Of a stretch of 64,000 bases of DNA, positions 1 to 10,860 are shown piece by piece. How positions within the stretch are numbered: position 1 is the first letter of the stretch; the number at the start of each line of letters is the position of its first letter. The notes below the pieces were generated by a model. The model searched no databases. It was not told the origin of the DNA and saw nothing but the letters and a program-made list of their open reading frames with translations. The DNA lies in the NCBI GenBank assembly GCA_003550325.1, contig QKWP01000065.1, forward strand, positions 9,230 to 73,229. The letters run 5' to 3'. The stretch comes from Gigaspora rosea. Lineage: Eukaryota; Glomeromycota; Glomeromycetes; Diversisporales; Gigasporaceae. The position numbers were made by a program, and so were the translations under genes.

Positions 1-39
1 TTTTTTTTTTTTTTTATGTATCCAAATTAAAGTATAATG

Positions 40-255
40 CTAATTATCGATTAATAACACAATGATCGATATATAGCGATTTTGATTAGTTCGATGATAA
101 TCAATAATTGATTTATATCGATTACTTGCCTATTTTTTGTTATTAATCGATTAATCGATTTTTGATATATATCGATTTATAACAAGTTAATCGATATATA
201 ACATTTAATTTTAATCAATATAAATCGATTATGCGTTATAAATCGATATATATCT
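40..255. repeat. ATCGATTAATCGAT low-complexity repeat
   Basis: Overlapping copies of TTAATCGAT, ATCGATATAT and their complements fill this stretch, so much of it can fold back on itself. No coding frame is visible. From about 256 to 760 I see only ordinary AT-rich sequence with no recognisable element. Confidence 0.6.
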
Positions 256-829
256 GCTTAAAATATTTTGTGATGCGTGTGGTCTCTCATGTGGTCTTTT
301 GTATAGTATAAGTCTTGACTTTGTGAAAAGTGATTTTGCACTAGAACGGGTGAACTTGATACTAAAAGGATGTGTTGGCTTGGTTCAGAACTGGTGCTAG
401 TTTAGATAAGTGTCAGTTTTCTTTTTGCTTTTTTTTTACTTTTTTTTTTTTCAAAAAACTAACTAGCCTTCTCTTTCTTGTAGGTTTTGACTTTATGGAA
501 AATGACATGTTACTGGAATAGACGAATTGGCACCAAAACGAAGGTTTGAGTTTATTGGAAATGCTTGTTTCAGGAAGACTGGTTTTTTGTAGAGTTGGCT
601 TCTTGAAGCACAAATTCGATATTGGAACGGGCTTGGTATTAATTTATAACAAAGTAGCTGAATATATAGTCATTATTGCATAATTATGGTTAGGTTTGTG
701 GGTCAGAGTATATATAATGTAATTATTATATATTTAATAAATTTAATCAATTAAATATATAAAGGTGTAGGGTTGCAGATTTTGCAGATTTTTAATACTT
801 TACTTTTTTTAAATCTAAAAAAATCTGCC

Positions 830-1015
830 GGTTATCCAGTTTATTTGGATATCCGTAATGTTCAATAGTTATCCATAGGGTTAAATAGTTAACCGTAAAG
901 TTACCCGGTTATCCGTAGGGTTTATCCGATTATCCGTAAAATAAAACTGACAGTTATCCGGATTTGTTTTTTTTAGTACGGGTACTATAAAACGGTAACC
1001 GGATATTCAGGTCCA
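830..1015. repeat. GGTTATCC-rich repeat
   Basis: Variants of GGTTATCC and GTTATCCGGAT recur roughly every 15-25 bases. The same vocabulary (ACCCGG, GGTTACCC) fills the hAT-type MITEs at 21928-22571 and 58837-59990, so this may be a degraded relative whose ends I could not define. Confidence 0.4.
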
Positions 1016-1242
1016 AGTACTATTTTAAAATAATTAAATTTTAGATTTTTTTATTATTGCGATTTGCTAATTTTTAATATATTTTTCTAGTAAGAGCGCT
1101 AATATATATTACGTAATATCTTTTATCAAGAGGGCCATCCTCCTCCCTCCTACATCATTTATGAAGTATATATATAATATATTAATATCTAGCTACTCCT
1201 TCCACTCTTAAGACATTACGTAATATCTGTCAGTGCCCTAAT

Positions 1243-1408
1243 GGGGCATGCCATTTATTATGTAATTTTTACTATGGATACATGGTCAGAGGTAGTGATT
1301 ACATCTATATATTATATTAATCAATTAGAATTAGATAAAATGATCACACTATACATGGGTAGAGGTGGCTACTAAGTAAAAAATATTATGTAATAAATGG
1401 CATGCCCT
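1243..1408. mobile_element. MITE with GGGCATGCC ends
   Basis: Left arm GGGCATGCCATTTATTATGT (from 1244) is answered by its reverse complement near 1386-1407. The element is about 165 bp and non-coding. The target-site duplication is not clear. Confidence 0.5.
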
Positions 1409-1666
1409 AACTAAATTTACTAAATATAGTAATATATAAATTTAATTTTTTATTAAGTAAACTAGTAATTTTTTTAAATAAAATTATTTAGCATAACAAA
1501 TCGTATATACTATATTCTAAAAGTTTTATAATTTTTAAAAATTTATTTACTAAATTACTATATATAGGAAATGTCTAAAGCAGACAACTCATATTTAATA
1601 ATTTTTTCAATTAACTTTAGGGTTAGGGTCATCCTATATTAGGATTAGATTAGATTTTGAATAAAT

Positions 1667-2645
1667 ATAAGGTAATGGTCCCTATTCCTAGAAACTTTTT
1701 TTTGACATATCTAAATTTTTTTTAAATTTTAATATTTTTTTATAAAATTTTATATATAAAATTTATAACTTCTTTATTATTTAAAAATATATAAATTGAA
1801 TTATATTTATATATAAAAAAAAATTTTTTCTAATAAGCTTGAACTCTGTAAAAATTTGCTTAAATTTGACCACTTGCTCCTATTTCTAGAAATCTAATAT
1901 AAATATTCTAAAAAAATTAAAAAAAAGTTTTGAAAGTAAAAATTTTTTTTTATATTATTATTTTTTATATTATGTTTTTTCTTTTTTTGTTTTTTTTTGC
2001 TGCTCTTTGTTATTTTTTTTGTTCTTATTTCTTAAGTTTTTGTTGTTTAATATTTACTTTATCTTGATTTCATATAAGCTATTTTACAAAATTGGATATT
2101 AAGTTTTGATCTACTGATCCGTTTAGATGGTTTTGCTACCAAAATGTTCGTCTCAATGAGCCGATTTTAACAAGCTCAAAATCGTTAAAATCCGATCACA
2201 GGATCCCAAGATCATTACGATTTTGTACTATTTTATTAGTAAATTTTAAATATATAAAATTTACTAATAAAATAGTACAAAATCATAACGATCTTGGGAT
2301 CCTGTGATCAGATTTTAGCGATTTTGGGCTTGTTAGAATCATCTCGTTGAGACGAACATTTTGGTAGCAAAATCATCTAAAACGGATCAGTAGATCAAAA
2401 CTTACTATCAAATTTGTAAATTAGCAAATTTGTCTTTTGAAATTGCCTCAAATGTTACTATAGTGGTAAATATGGTTCTATGGTTATACAAATGGTTAAT
2501 TTTATGCAATATGATATATTTTAACTTATACATTTGTATTCACATGACTTGTTTGAAAAAATTTGTATTTTATAGTCCGTTGTGACAAAAAATAAAAAGT
2601 TTCTAACAATAGGTGCATTTCTAGGAATAGAGACCATTATCTTAT
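1667..2645. mobile_element. Nested MITE with AATGGTCYCTATTCCTAG ends
   Basis: AATGGTCCCTATTCCTAG at 1674 is the inverted counterpart of CTAGGAATAGAGACCATT at 2621-2638. The inversion continues a few bases outward (ATAAGGT versus ATAAGAT). The element is non-coding, AT-rich and inserted inside the 1561-2829 element. Confidence 0.55.
2099..2407. repeat. Long near-perfect palindrome (hairpin MITE)
   Basis: Two arms of about 150 bp are near-perfect reverse complements, running from TTTTGATCTACTGATCC on the left to GGATCAGTAGATCAAAA on the right, with an AT-rich centre near 2253. Related single arms, in direct orientation, recur at about 28730-28850 and 28910-29000, so this is a dispersed family. 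A transcript would form a long double-stranded hairpin. Confidence 0.65.
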
Positions 2646-2840
2646 ATAAGCAAAATTGCCTTCCTGCCATTTTTGATTAACATATTGAGATAGGTTTATA
2701 CTGCTGTTTTTTGTATTTTTCAAGATTTTCGCTTCTCTTTCATTTTTGCTTTGCCAAAGATCATCAAAATTTTATAATTTGATTGGCAGTTAACCACATG
2801 ATTTGTCTCTGCTTTAAACGACCCCTATATAGTAATTAAA

Positions 2841-3146
2841 TTACTATATATAGGGGCCGTCTAAAGCCATGTCCATCATATAATATAAAGCCAATAGGAT
2901 TGTTTATTTTGATCGACACGGGTCAGCCTAAAGAGACAAAAACAGTGAAAAAAATGAAAGTTGCAAAAATACAAGAAACAACAGTCTAAACCTATCTTTG
3001 TGCATTAATAAAAAATGTCGGGAGGACAATCTTACTATAAGATATGTTCTAATCCTAACCCCAAACTAACCCTTACCCTAACTTTTAATTAAAAAACCAA
3101 AAACACGTAACTGGACATGGCTTTAGACATTACCTATATATAGTAA
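2841..3146. mobile_element. MITE with CTAAAGCCATGTCCA arms
   Basis: The left arm ACTATATATAGGGGCCGTCT (2843-) through CTAAAGCCATGTCCA is mirrored by TGGACATGGCTTTAGACATT followed by ACCTATATATAGT at 3112-3146. The core carries degenerate CCCTAA repeats (3050-3095). It abuts the 1561-2829 element and shares the TCTAAAGC terminal motif with it. Confidence 0.6.
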
Positions 3147-3289
3147 TTATATTACTATATAGTAATTAAATTACTATATTTAATAATTTGTTAATTTTAA
3201 TTTAGTAATTTAATTTTAATATTTAAAGTATAGTTCAAACAACCTAGTCCCAACAAATGGAATTTTTTAACAGCCAAATTTGAAATTTA

Positions 3290-4015
3290 CATAATGCGGC
3301 CAAATTTGATATTTTCATTATATGTGGCCAAATTTGATATTTTCATTATATGCGACCAAATTTGATTTTCATTATATACAGTCAAATTTGATATTTTCAT
3401 TATATACAGCCAAATTGGTACATGCTCATTTACCAAATTACTTTAATTGATAGTTACGCTAGTTAATCAGAGATCGTCTGTAGTATAACATGATGCAAAT
3501 CACATGTGAAAATCACTATAGTGTGAATGTGCATGCATATATATATATATATATTTTACTAAGTTAACAATATATGCCCACTAATTAAAAGTTGTAGAGC
3601 TTATCGAAACACATCTAATGGTGGTTAGATCATCCAAATTGGCCCAGTGGATGGCAAGATATCGTTGAAAAATGAATGGATGACTATATAAAGTCTTACA
3701 TAGAGATTTTATATAGTCATCCAATCTTTTTTTGATGATATCTTGCCATCCACTAGGTCGATTTGGATGATCTAACCACCGTTAGATGTATCTTGATGAG
3801 CTCTACAACTTTTAATTAGTGGGCATATATCGTTAACTTAGTAAAAAATATTTTTATATGTATGCACGCCACATTTACACTATAGTGATATATAGGGCGC
3901 CCAAATTTAGTATATATAAGGCGGCCAAATTTAGTATATATAGAGTGGCCAAATTTAGTATACATAGGGCAGCCAAATTGCTTGATTTATAATATATATA
4001 GGGCAGCCAAATTTC
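3290..4015. repeat. GGCCAAATTTGATA / GGCCAAATTTAGTA tandem repeats flanking a hairpin
   Basis: About five copies of a ~33-bp unit (GGCCAAATTTGATATTTTCA plus spacer) lie at 3290-3415. About five shorter units containing GGCCAAATTTAGTATATA lie at 3896-4015, in the same orientation. The long palindrome 3512-3889 sits between the two blocks, which suggests it inserted into one array. Confidence 0.55.
3512..3889. repeat. 378-bp hairpin MITE
   Basis: The left arm from ATCACTATAGTGTGAATGTG and the right arm ending CACATTTACACTATAGTGAT are close reverse complements over most of 190 bp each. The inner part (AAGTTGTAGAGCTTATCG through CCATCCACTAGG) is related to the inner hairpin at about 9500-9727, so this is a repeated family. 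Confidence 0.65.
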
Positions 4016-4033
4016 ATATTTGATTATAAAAAT

Positions 4034-4742
4034 ACTATAACTTTAATCTAGTGATACAAGTCGTTATATATAAAATTGATTTAAGTCAACTAGTCGGCTT
4101 AACCAAACCGATTTTTGCAAAGCCGACTTAGTCGATTGGGTAAAATCATTACCCAAAAAAATTTCAATTGATATTAAATTACATATATGCAATTGAGTAA
4201 ACTAATACAATGCTCTCAAAGTATAAAACAATCCAGAAATATTAATACTAAATTGAAGAGCATGTTTAAATAAAACAATCTAATATCACGTAAATGGAAA
4301 AAAAATTGGTATTGTGCAAATTGTATTATTTTAAAAATCGTAATTATAGCTCATTGTAGAATAAAATTAAATCGTTTAATTAGAGGAGTAACAAAAATCA
4401 GATGATTTTCTAGTGGAGGGGGTCAAAAAAAGTTGAAATTATATATAAAAACCTGACTATATGTATATTAAAAAATAGGGGGGGGTAGGCCTCTGATAAA
4501 AAATAATCAGGTAATTAATGACACTGCCCTTATACACATCAATATTAAAAATTATTAAGTGTTAATCTATGTTAATCTATGTGTAACTCAGACTGTGATT
4601 GGTCGCTACATGTCACGTGATATGAGCAAATAAAGAAATCGACTTTCGGTTAATAGCGAATTTTGTAATCGACTTAAGTCAACTTAGTCAAGTCAATTTT
4701 TTAAGGTCGACTTGGTTTACTACTTTAACCAGCTATAACTTT
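4034..4742. mobile_element. Candidate MITE with AAGTCGACTTAGTC-rich ends
   Basis: The left end ATAACTTTAATCTAGTGATA and the right end, whose complement reads AGTTATAGCTGGTTAAAGTA, are loosely inverted. Both are followed by AAGTCGAC / AAGTCAACTTAGTC motifs. No coding sequence. Boundaries are approximate and no target duplication was seen. Confidence 0.35.
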
Positions 4743-5363
4743 TTTATAAATAGATTTAAAAAAAATTAAAAACCATAGAAGTGTTTAACATTTTAAGATA
4801 GTATTTTTTTGGTTACTATTTTTTTTGATAAAGGATTAGCAATTTGCATATTATCAATTTTATTTGTCAAGACTAGATTGTTTGCACCATAGGAAAAATA
4901 AATTTGTTGCACCTGCGACATGTTGCACCCTGCTTCAACCAATCAAATCGTACAATTTTATAGTCAAAAATTTTATTTTTTAAAAATTTAAAATATTACT
5001 TAATAAAGTGTAAAATATATATATAATAGCAGTTATATAATGTAAAATTTATTCTGAACAACTTTTTCTAAGTTATAAAGATAGATTGTCTTAATAAAAA
5101 AAAACGTTTTATAAGAAAAATAAAAAATTTCCAAAGTTAGCACATATAAAGCTTTTTTTTTACTAAAACAATCTACCTTTTTAACTTAGAAAAAGTTGTT
5201 TAGCATAAAATTTTACATGTAATACTTAAATTTAAATATAAGATTGTATTAGTAAAAAAAAAGTTTAATATGTGCTAACATTTAAAATTTTTGATTTTTT
5301 TTATAAAACGTTTTTTTTACTAATATAATCTATCTTTATAACTTAGAAAAAGTTGTTTAGAAT

Positions 5364-6392
5364 GAGGGCGTGGCAACTTAGAGAAGTTGGTAAGTTGTCA
5401 CTCCCCAAGTAGCAGGTCTAGGGTTCAAATCCCACTGACGACGCCTTGAAAAAAATAGACCTGTGTTCCGGTAACTGTTTCCTGTCAATTGGTTGGGTAC
5501 ATTACCTGTAGTCCTTGGTTACTATCTCGAATGGGAGCTTTCAGGTGAAGTTGTGTCTTGTGACACAGACAAATCCAAGGAACTGAGAAAACAGAAACCC
5601 ATTTGGCAAGACACGAGTAAGGAGGTAGCAAAGATCTTTGACGGTGCTACCAAAACCATAATATTGGACCAGAGCTGCAGTACCAGACGTCGACCTCAGG
5701 GACAAAGTCTACCAATCTGGCCGCCAGATCAGGTACTGGAGGAAAAGGACCTATGTTACAGAAGTAGATACCAGGAGGAGAAAAATCATGATGGTATCTA
5801 ATGCCAGGTAGATCAACCCTTCTGGGCCAATTGGATTAGAAGTTTGGGAAAATCGGTGAAAGACTGGTAGGAAAGTGATAGTGGGTACCGGGGTTGGAGC
5901 GAACCTTACAAGGGCAAAAGTAGGTATTGGTAAGAGGACAGGGGTAACCCTGTCTTTGGCCTTGGGCATAGCGATAAGTACCGAAAGTGTAGGTAAATAC
6001 CTGATATGGGACAGGTACCGCTCTACCAAATCTCCTGTCGAGGATAACAGGACTGAGAATATCTGGCTGGGTCCTAAGGCAATGGATAAGTATCCGGAAC
6101 TTGCTAACTGTTTTATGTATCAGGCCTGTTTTGGTGATACAAGATGGGTTGGCAGGCAGAACATGGATCAGAGGGTTTAAATAGGCAATTCCCATAGTTG
6201 GATTGCAGGTATGGCAGCTAGTATGGAACTCTCGGGCGGACCACTTATATTAAACACCAAAAGTGTACGTGTGGCTAGATATATCCTCGTCTATGTAACA
6301 AATACTAGTATTTCCCCTAAAGAATACCAACGGCCCTAATATCTTGAATAAAATTCCTAAGTCCCAAGACGGGCACTTTAAAAAAAAAAAAA
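5364..6392 (+). mobile_element. SINE-A copy 1 (tRNA-headed retroposon)
   Basis: A non-coding retroposon of about 1,029 bp. It has a 5' tRNA-like head (A box 5379-5390, B box 5422-5432), a GC-richer body shared with three other copies in the window, and a 3' poly(A) tract. It is flanked by 14-bp target duplications that differ at one base (AAGTTGTTTAGAAT at 5350-5363, AAGTTATTTAGAAT at 6393-6406). Short open frames inside it begin at non-ATG codons and are not maintained between copies, so I do not call them genes. Mobilisation would need an unrelated LINE reverse transcriptase, which I do not see here. Confidence 0.85.
5379..5432 (+). promoter_or_regulatory. RNA polymerase III type-2 promoter boxes of SINE-A1
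   Basis: TAGAGAAGTTGG fits the tRNA A-box pattern TRGYNNANNNGG except at one position. GGTTCAAATCC fits the B-box pattern GGTTCRANNCC exactly. Their spacing (about 31 bp) is tRNA-like. The rest of the head is too diverged to assign an isoacceptor. Confidence 0.7.
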
Positions 6393-6655
6393 AAGTTATT
6401 TAGAATAAAATTTTACATTATATCTTTTGATATCTCTTATTTATTTTTATATTTTACTAGTAAAATTTTTAATTTTTAAAACTTAAAATTTTTTATTTAC
6501 AAAATCGTGCGATTTGATTGGTCAAAATCAGGGGGTGCGACGTGTTGCGGGTACAACAAATTTCTATTCCCTTTAAAGTAATAACTAATTTAATATTTTT
6601 TAAAATTTTATAAGTAATTATAATTTGTTATATGGTGCAAGAAGCCTATACTCAA

Positions 6656-7680
6656 GGGTGTGGCGACTTAGGGAAGTTGGTAAATTGTCACCCCCAAGTA
6701 GCAGGTCTAGAGTTCAAATCCCACTGGCGACGCTTTTGAAAAAATAGACCTGTGTTCTAGTAACTGTGTCTTGTCGATCAGTTGGGTACACTACCTGTAG
6801 TCCTTGGTTACCATCTTGAATGGGAGCTTTCGGGCGAAATTGTATCTCGTTATACAGACAAATCCAAGGAACCGGAGAAACAGAAACCTATTTGGCAAGT
6901 TCCGAGTAGAGAGGTAGCTAGACTTTCGACGGTACCGGGGAAAAGGATCTTAGCGGTGACTGACCGGAAAACTGGACGGGCAAGAGCCTCTATAGCAAAG
7001 GGGGCCCACCAATCTGGTCGCCGGAGTCGCACTGGAGGAAAAGATCATGTGTTATAGAAGCATGAACCAAGGAAAGGGAGACCTTAGGCACCTAAAGCCT
7101 AGCAGACCGATCCTTCCGGACCAACTGGATTGGTAGTCTGGGATAACTGGGGAAAAGGATCCAAAGAGTGACTGACCAGGTACTGGGGTCTAGTAAACTT
7201 CACAAGGGCAGTAGTAGGTAATGGTAGCGGTTGCAGGGTAACCCCCTGACTGCAAGTTGTTTGCCTCGGTGAATGCGTAAGTTACCGAAAGTGTAGGTGA
7301 ATACCTATGGGGGACAGGTATCACTCTACCAGGTTTACCACAGGGGCAAATGCCCTCCAATAGGTGTTTGGCTAAAGCCTCAGGGTACTTTTAATAGTGA
7401 ATTATTCGAAAGGGTATATTGGAAGGAACATTGAACATGGGTAGAAGCCAGAGAGTTTAAATAGGCAATCCCCTAGTTGGGTTGCAGGTATGGCATCTAG
7501 TATAGAACCTTCAGGCGGACTACTTAAATTAGATAACCAAAAGTTGTACGTGTGGCTAGTTGTACTCTCGTTATACAAATGTAATATGTGGCACAGTCAT
7601 ATTGACCAGGCCAACCCGTTTGGACCAATAAAGTGCTAGGGTACCTAAGTGGTCACCTTAATATTAAAAAAAAAAAAAAA
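6656..7680 (+). mobile_element. SINE-A copy 2
   Basis: A complete copy of about 1,025 bp. It has an A box (TAGGGAAGTTGG, 6669-6680), a B box (AGTTCAAATCC, 6711-6721), the SINE-A body and a 3' poly(A) tract ending at 7680. Flanking target duplications are identical: GAAGCCTATACTCAA at 6641-6655 and 7681-7695. The perfect duplication makes it one of the younger insertions here. Confidence 0.87.
6669..6721 (+). promoter_or_regulatory. RNA polymerase III type-2 promoter boxes of SINE-A2
   Basis: A box TAGGGAAGTTGG at 6669-6680 and B box AGTTCAAATCC at 6711-6721, in tRNA-like spacing. Activity is inferred from family resemblance only. Confidence 0.65.
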
Positions 7681-8110
7681 GAAGCCTATACTCAACATAT
7701 TTCAAATTTTAAATCACTATAATTTTTTGTACAAGAGGTTTTTTAAAAAACTGACTGGTAACTTTGTAGAGCAATATTAGTTCTATAAATTTGCTGAATA
7801 TTTTTTTGAAAAACCTTCTCTATAAAAAATTGATGCGTTTTAAAGATTACTATTGTTTTATATATAATTACTATGTGTTTCAATTTTAACTAATTTTAAA
7901 GTGCTATAACTTTTTATAAAGGCAACATTTTAAAAATCTAACTTGTAACTTTGTTTATTGTAATAAGCTCTACACATTTGCCAAATATCTTTTAAAAATA
8001 TTGTCTCTACAAAAAGTTGATGCATTTTAAAGTTATACTATTTTATTGTCTAGTATAGACTTCTTGCACTATACTAAATAATTTTTACTTAATTTTGAAA
8101 TTTAGTTAAT

Positions 8111-9372
8111 TAAGAGAAGCTGTCTGGTTGTTACCCCCAAGCGACAGGTCTAGAGTTCAAATCTCACTGGAGACGAATTGGAAAATAGATCTGTGTTACA
8201 GTAATATTTGTTTATTGATCGGTTGGGTATATTACCTGTAACCTTGGTACCACCATCTTGAATGGGAGCATCGGCACAGTTGTGTAAATTACACAAACAA
8301 ATCCAAAAGACCGGAACAATTGAAACCCATTTGGCAAGCCCCGAGCAAAGAGGTAAAGAAGATCCTACTATGGTACTACAAAAGCCCTTCTAACCGGAGA
8401 CCAAAAAACTGAACGGAATATACCCTATAGCAAGAGGGGACACCAACCTGGCCGCCGGAGTCGTACCGGAGGAAAAGGACCTATGTTTCAGAAGTAGGAT
8501 ACCAAGGAAAGGGCATCCATTGGTACATAAAGCCGGGCAGACCAATCCTTCCGGGCTAACTGGTTTGGTAGTTTGGGAGAAATCAGTATAAAGTTGAATG
8601 CGATTGGATGTGAGTATTGGGATTGGAATGAACCTTGCAAGGGCAGACAGAACTTACTGGCCAATAAGAAGTAGAAGCATAGAGGCGTGTACGTGTCAAG
8701 GCCTAATGGCTCTAGGCGTACCTATATGGAAGTCCTCAGACGTTAAGGAAGGCCAGGACTACCAATACAGGATAGGCAAGTATAAGTGCATATAGAGTGC
8801 ATCATGGTTCTCCAGAGCCTCAGAATGCCATCCAACTATACCTGATAGCTGGAAACATGCCCGGTCATTCGTAACCATAGTGGGAAGTACAGTCATTCGC
8901 ATACTACCAAATTTGGAACGCTAAATCCAGGGCCCCAAAGATGCAAGACAATCGGCTAGTTGCGGCAGCATGCAGGCTTGAGACATTTACTCAATGTGGT
9001 AGAGGCAGCTGCATGGCTTGAGATACAAACTCCAGAGAAGTATGCTAGTAGAGGACTCAGGTATACCAATCTGGAAGCATAAAGCGCCTACCTGGCAACT
9101 AACACCAAATTGGAAGTAATGATACTAGGTAGTGTGGGTAAAGTGGCGGACATGTGAATACCAATTGTTGGTTGGAAAGGGACGTACAAAGCCAGGTCAG
9201 TCATATAAATGGGAATATGGAAGGTTCTGGTATGTTTAGGTCATGGTTAAAATAGTCCAAGTCTCGGTGCTTAGTAGATAGTATAAAGATTGTACAGCTA
9301 TATTGTAATGATCAGTATACATTCAATAAAGACCAGAGGCACGACCTTACCTTAACATAAAAAAAAAAAAAA
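8111..9372 (+). mobile_element. SINE-A copy 3 (5'-shortened, diverged)
   Basis: The B-box region (8153-8165) and much of the body match the other copies, but the extreme 5' head and A box are shortened or diverged. The central part (about 8690-9200) is longer than in copies 1, 2 and 4. It ends in poly(A) and is bracketed by the direct repeat AAATTTAGTTAAT (8098-8110 and 9373-9385). The greater divergence suggests an older or separate subfamily. Confidence 0.75.
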
Positions 9373-9375
9373 AAA

Positions 9376-9849
9376 TTTAGTTAATCAATAATCACTACTT
9401 AACAGAAGAATAATTTTAGCATAATGTGATACAGATTACTATGTAAATTATATATATATAGAATGCAGCAAATGTTTAAGAAAAACGTTTTATAAGTTAA
9501 CAAACAAAGGTGATTAATTGAAAGTTGTAAAGCTTAATGAGACAAGTCCGAATCTAATAGTGGTTAAATCATTCAAATCAGCCTAGTGAATGCCAAGTTA
9601 TCTTTGAAAAACAATTGGCTAACTATATAAAATTACTATATAAACAGATATAAACAATAGTTTGTTTATATAGAATTTTATATAGTTGGCCAATTGTTTT
9701 TCAAAAATATCTTAGCATTCACTAGATAAAATAAAATATTTTCTTAAATAATTGCTGCATTTCGTATATATAGGATTTATATAGTATCTGTATCATGTTA
9801 TATTAAGATTATTCTTCTGTTAAGTAGTGAATCATCAATTAACTTAATA
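9376..9849. mobile_element. MITE with long inverted repeats (host of SINE-A3)
   Basis: TAATCACTACTTAACAGAAG (9390-) is mirrored by CTTCTGTTAAGTAGTGAATC near 9814-9835. The arms continue inward through a GATACAGATTACTATGTAAA-like stretch. The left tip continues before the SINE at 8098-8110, so SINE-A3 inserted into its terminal repeat. The centre (about 9500-9727) is a second hairpin related to 3512-3889. Confidence 0.6.
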
Positions 9850-9993
9850 AAAAATTGACTTTTTTTACTATATACATATTATTTTAATTATTTTTTTAAT
9901 ATTATAGTTTTCACAGTCATATAATATTATAAAAACTTAAATAATTTTAATTATTTTAAAAATTACTGCATAGAATTTTTTAATTTTTTTTCA

Positions 9994-10397
9994 GTTTTAC
10001 TAAATCACACCACTGGCATTCAACGCCAGTATTGGAAATTAGATATCTACCATCAAAAATTCACCCCACGTGATCAGTACCAAAATTCTTTCAAGTTCAT
10101 TTATGTTAGATTAGGGTTGGGGTGAGTGCTAAGTTAAGGTTTGGGTTTAGGTTATTATATAGTAAAATCGCTCAAGAAAAACTTTTTTTTAGTTAAAAAA
10201 AGTGGTTTCTTATACAAATTTTGAGAAATAAGCTTTTTTTGATAAAAGAAACGTTTAGAGACGTTTGTTTTGAATTTTTCTGATTGTGTTATGTTACACC
10301 AAATTATGACACATGATTTTCTGACCTACTTTCTAATGATGTTCCGATCTAATTTCTGATACTGGCGTTGAATGCCAGTGGTGTGCTTTAGTAAAAC
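9994..10397. mobile_element. GTTTTACTAAA-family MITE with telomere-like core
   Basis: Left GTTTTACTAAATCACACCAC and right GTGGTGTGCTTTAGTAAAAC are inverted. The arms continue through CTGGCATTCAACGCCAGTAT. The core has TTAGGGTTGGGG and GGTTTGGGTTTAGG (10108-10150). Relatives with the same terminus occur at 22578-22829, 44234-44405 and 60407-60753. Confidence 0.65.
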
Positions 10398-10454
10398 CGT
10401 TTTTTTTTATTTAAAAAATGAAGATTTAATAAATTTATATTTTATTTTTAGTTT

Positions 10455-10665
10455 AATATTTTATAAATTTAGCTCTATATAAATTTTTAAAAAGTGTTCA
10501 CAATATTATAGTAGGCTACTATAGAATAGACAATTACTTTTTTTAAAAAAAAAAATTGTATTATAAAACAATTTATATTTTTATTTTTAGTTTAATATCT
10601 TATAAATTTAGCTTTATATAAATTTTTTAAAAATGTTCACAATATTATGTTAGGCACAGTATATT
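10455..10665. repeat. Imperfect ~127-bp tandem duplication
   Basis: ATTTAGCTCTATATAAATTT..GTTCACAATATTAT at about 10460-10515 recurs as ATTTAGCTTTATATAAATTT..GTTCACAATATTAT at about 10590-10645. AT-rich, no coding frame. Confidence 0.5.
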
Positions 10666-10673
10666 ACAGTTAG

Positions 10674-10860
10674 GGTTCCGCAATTTGATTTGATTTGATT
10701 TGATCAAATATTTGATTTCAAATCAAATTCAAATTGAACTAAATTTGATTTGATCAAATTCAAATTAAATAATTATTTGATTCGAATTTGATTATCAAAT
10801 ATTTGATTTGATTTGATCGATTTGAATTATTTGAATTTCACTGACCAATCAAATTTCAAG
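10674..10860. repeat. TTTGATTTGATC repeat block with TAGGGTTCCGCAA end
   Basis: The block begins TTAGGGTTCCGCAATTTGAT, the same terminus as the hAT MITE at 57914-58199, and continues as TTTGAT / CAAATTCAAAT arrays. I could not find a matching right terminus, so it is probably a truncated copy. From 10861 to 11286 I see nothing further. Confidence 0.45.

Larger units (their letters stand above)
1561..2829. mobile_element. Composite MITE, outer shell
   Basis: The left end TATATAGGAAATGTCTAAAG (1561-) pairs with the right end, whose reverse complement reads TATATAGGGGTCGTTTAAAG (to 2829). A degenerate TTAGGGTTAGGG tract lies near 1618-1630. The interior is occupied by a second inverted-repeat element (1667-2645) and, inside that, a long palindrome (2099-2407). 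Confidence 0.55.
4893..6571. mobile_element. MULE-type MITE, interrupted by SINE-A1
   Basis: The ends GGAAAAATAAATTTGTTGCA and the complement of TGCGACGTGTTGCGGGTACA..TTCCC form a long terminal inverted repeat (consensus start GGGAATAGAAATTTGTTGCA). Removing the SINE (1,029 bp) and one 14-bp duplication leaves about 636 bp, matching the uninterrupted copy at 52493-53131 (639 bp). That copy has a perfect 9-bp target duplication, as expected for MULE-type elements. The interior has mirrored AGTTGTTTAGAATAAAATTT motifs. No coding capacity. Confidence 0.75.
6624..8076. mobile_element. MITE with AGTATAG..CTTGCACC ends, interrupted by SINE-A2
   Basis: Left TATGGTGCAAGAAGCCTATA (6631-) pairs with right AGTATAGACTTCTTGCACTA (8052-). 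Subtracting the SINE and a 15-bp duplication leaves about 413 bp. The remaining body contains two related ~120-bp direct repeats (about 7735-7860 and 7915-8045), each with GTAACTTTGT and TTGATGC..TTTTAAAG motifs. Confidence 0.65.

Noticed and set aside
3290..4015. CRISPR-like spaced repeats (GGCCAAATTTG)
   Set aside because: Spacers are themselves repeats and variable in length; ordinary tandem repeat interrupted by a hairpin.
5364..5445. Functional tRNA gene
   Set aside because: A and B boxes are present but no acceptor stem or anticodon arm can be drawn; it is a SINE head.
5493..7057. Open frames inside SINE-A (e.g. 5493-5801, 6782-7057, 5875-6180)
   Set aside because: They begin at non-ATG codons, change frame between copies and lie in a tRNA-headed non-coding retroposon.
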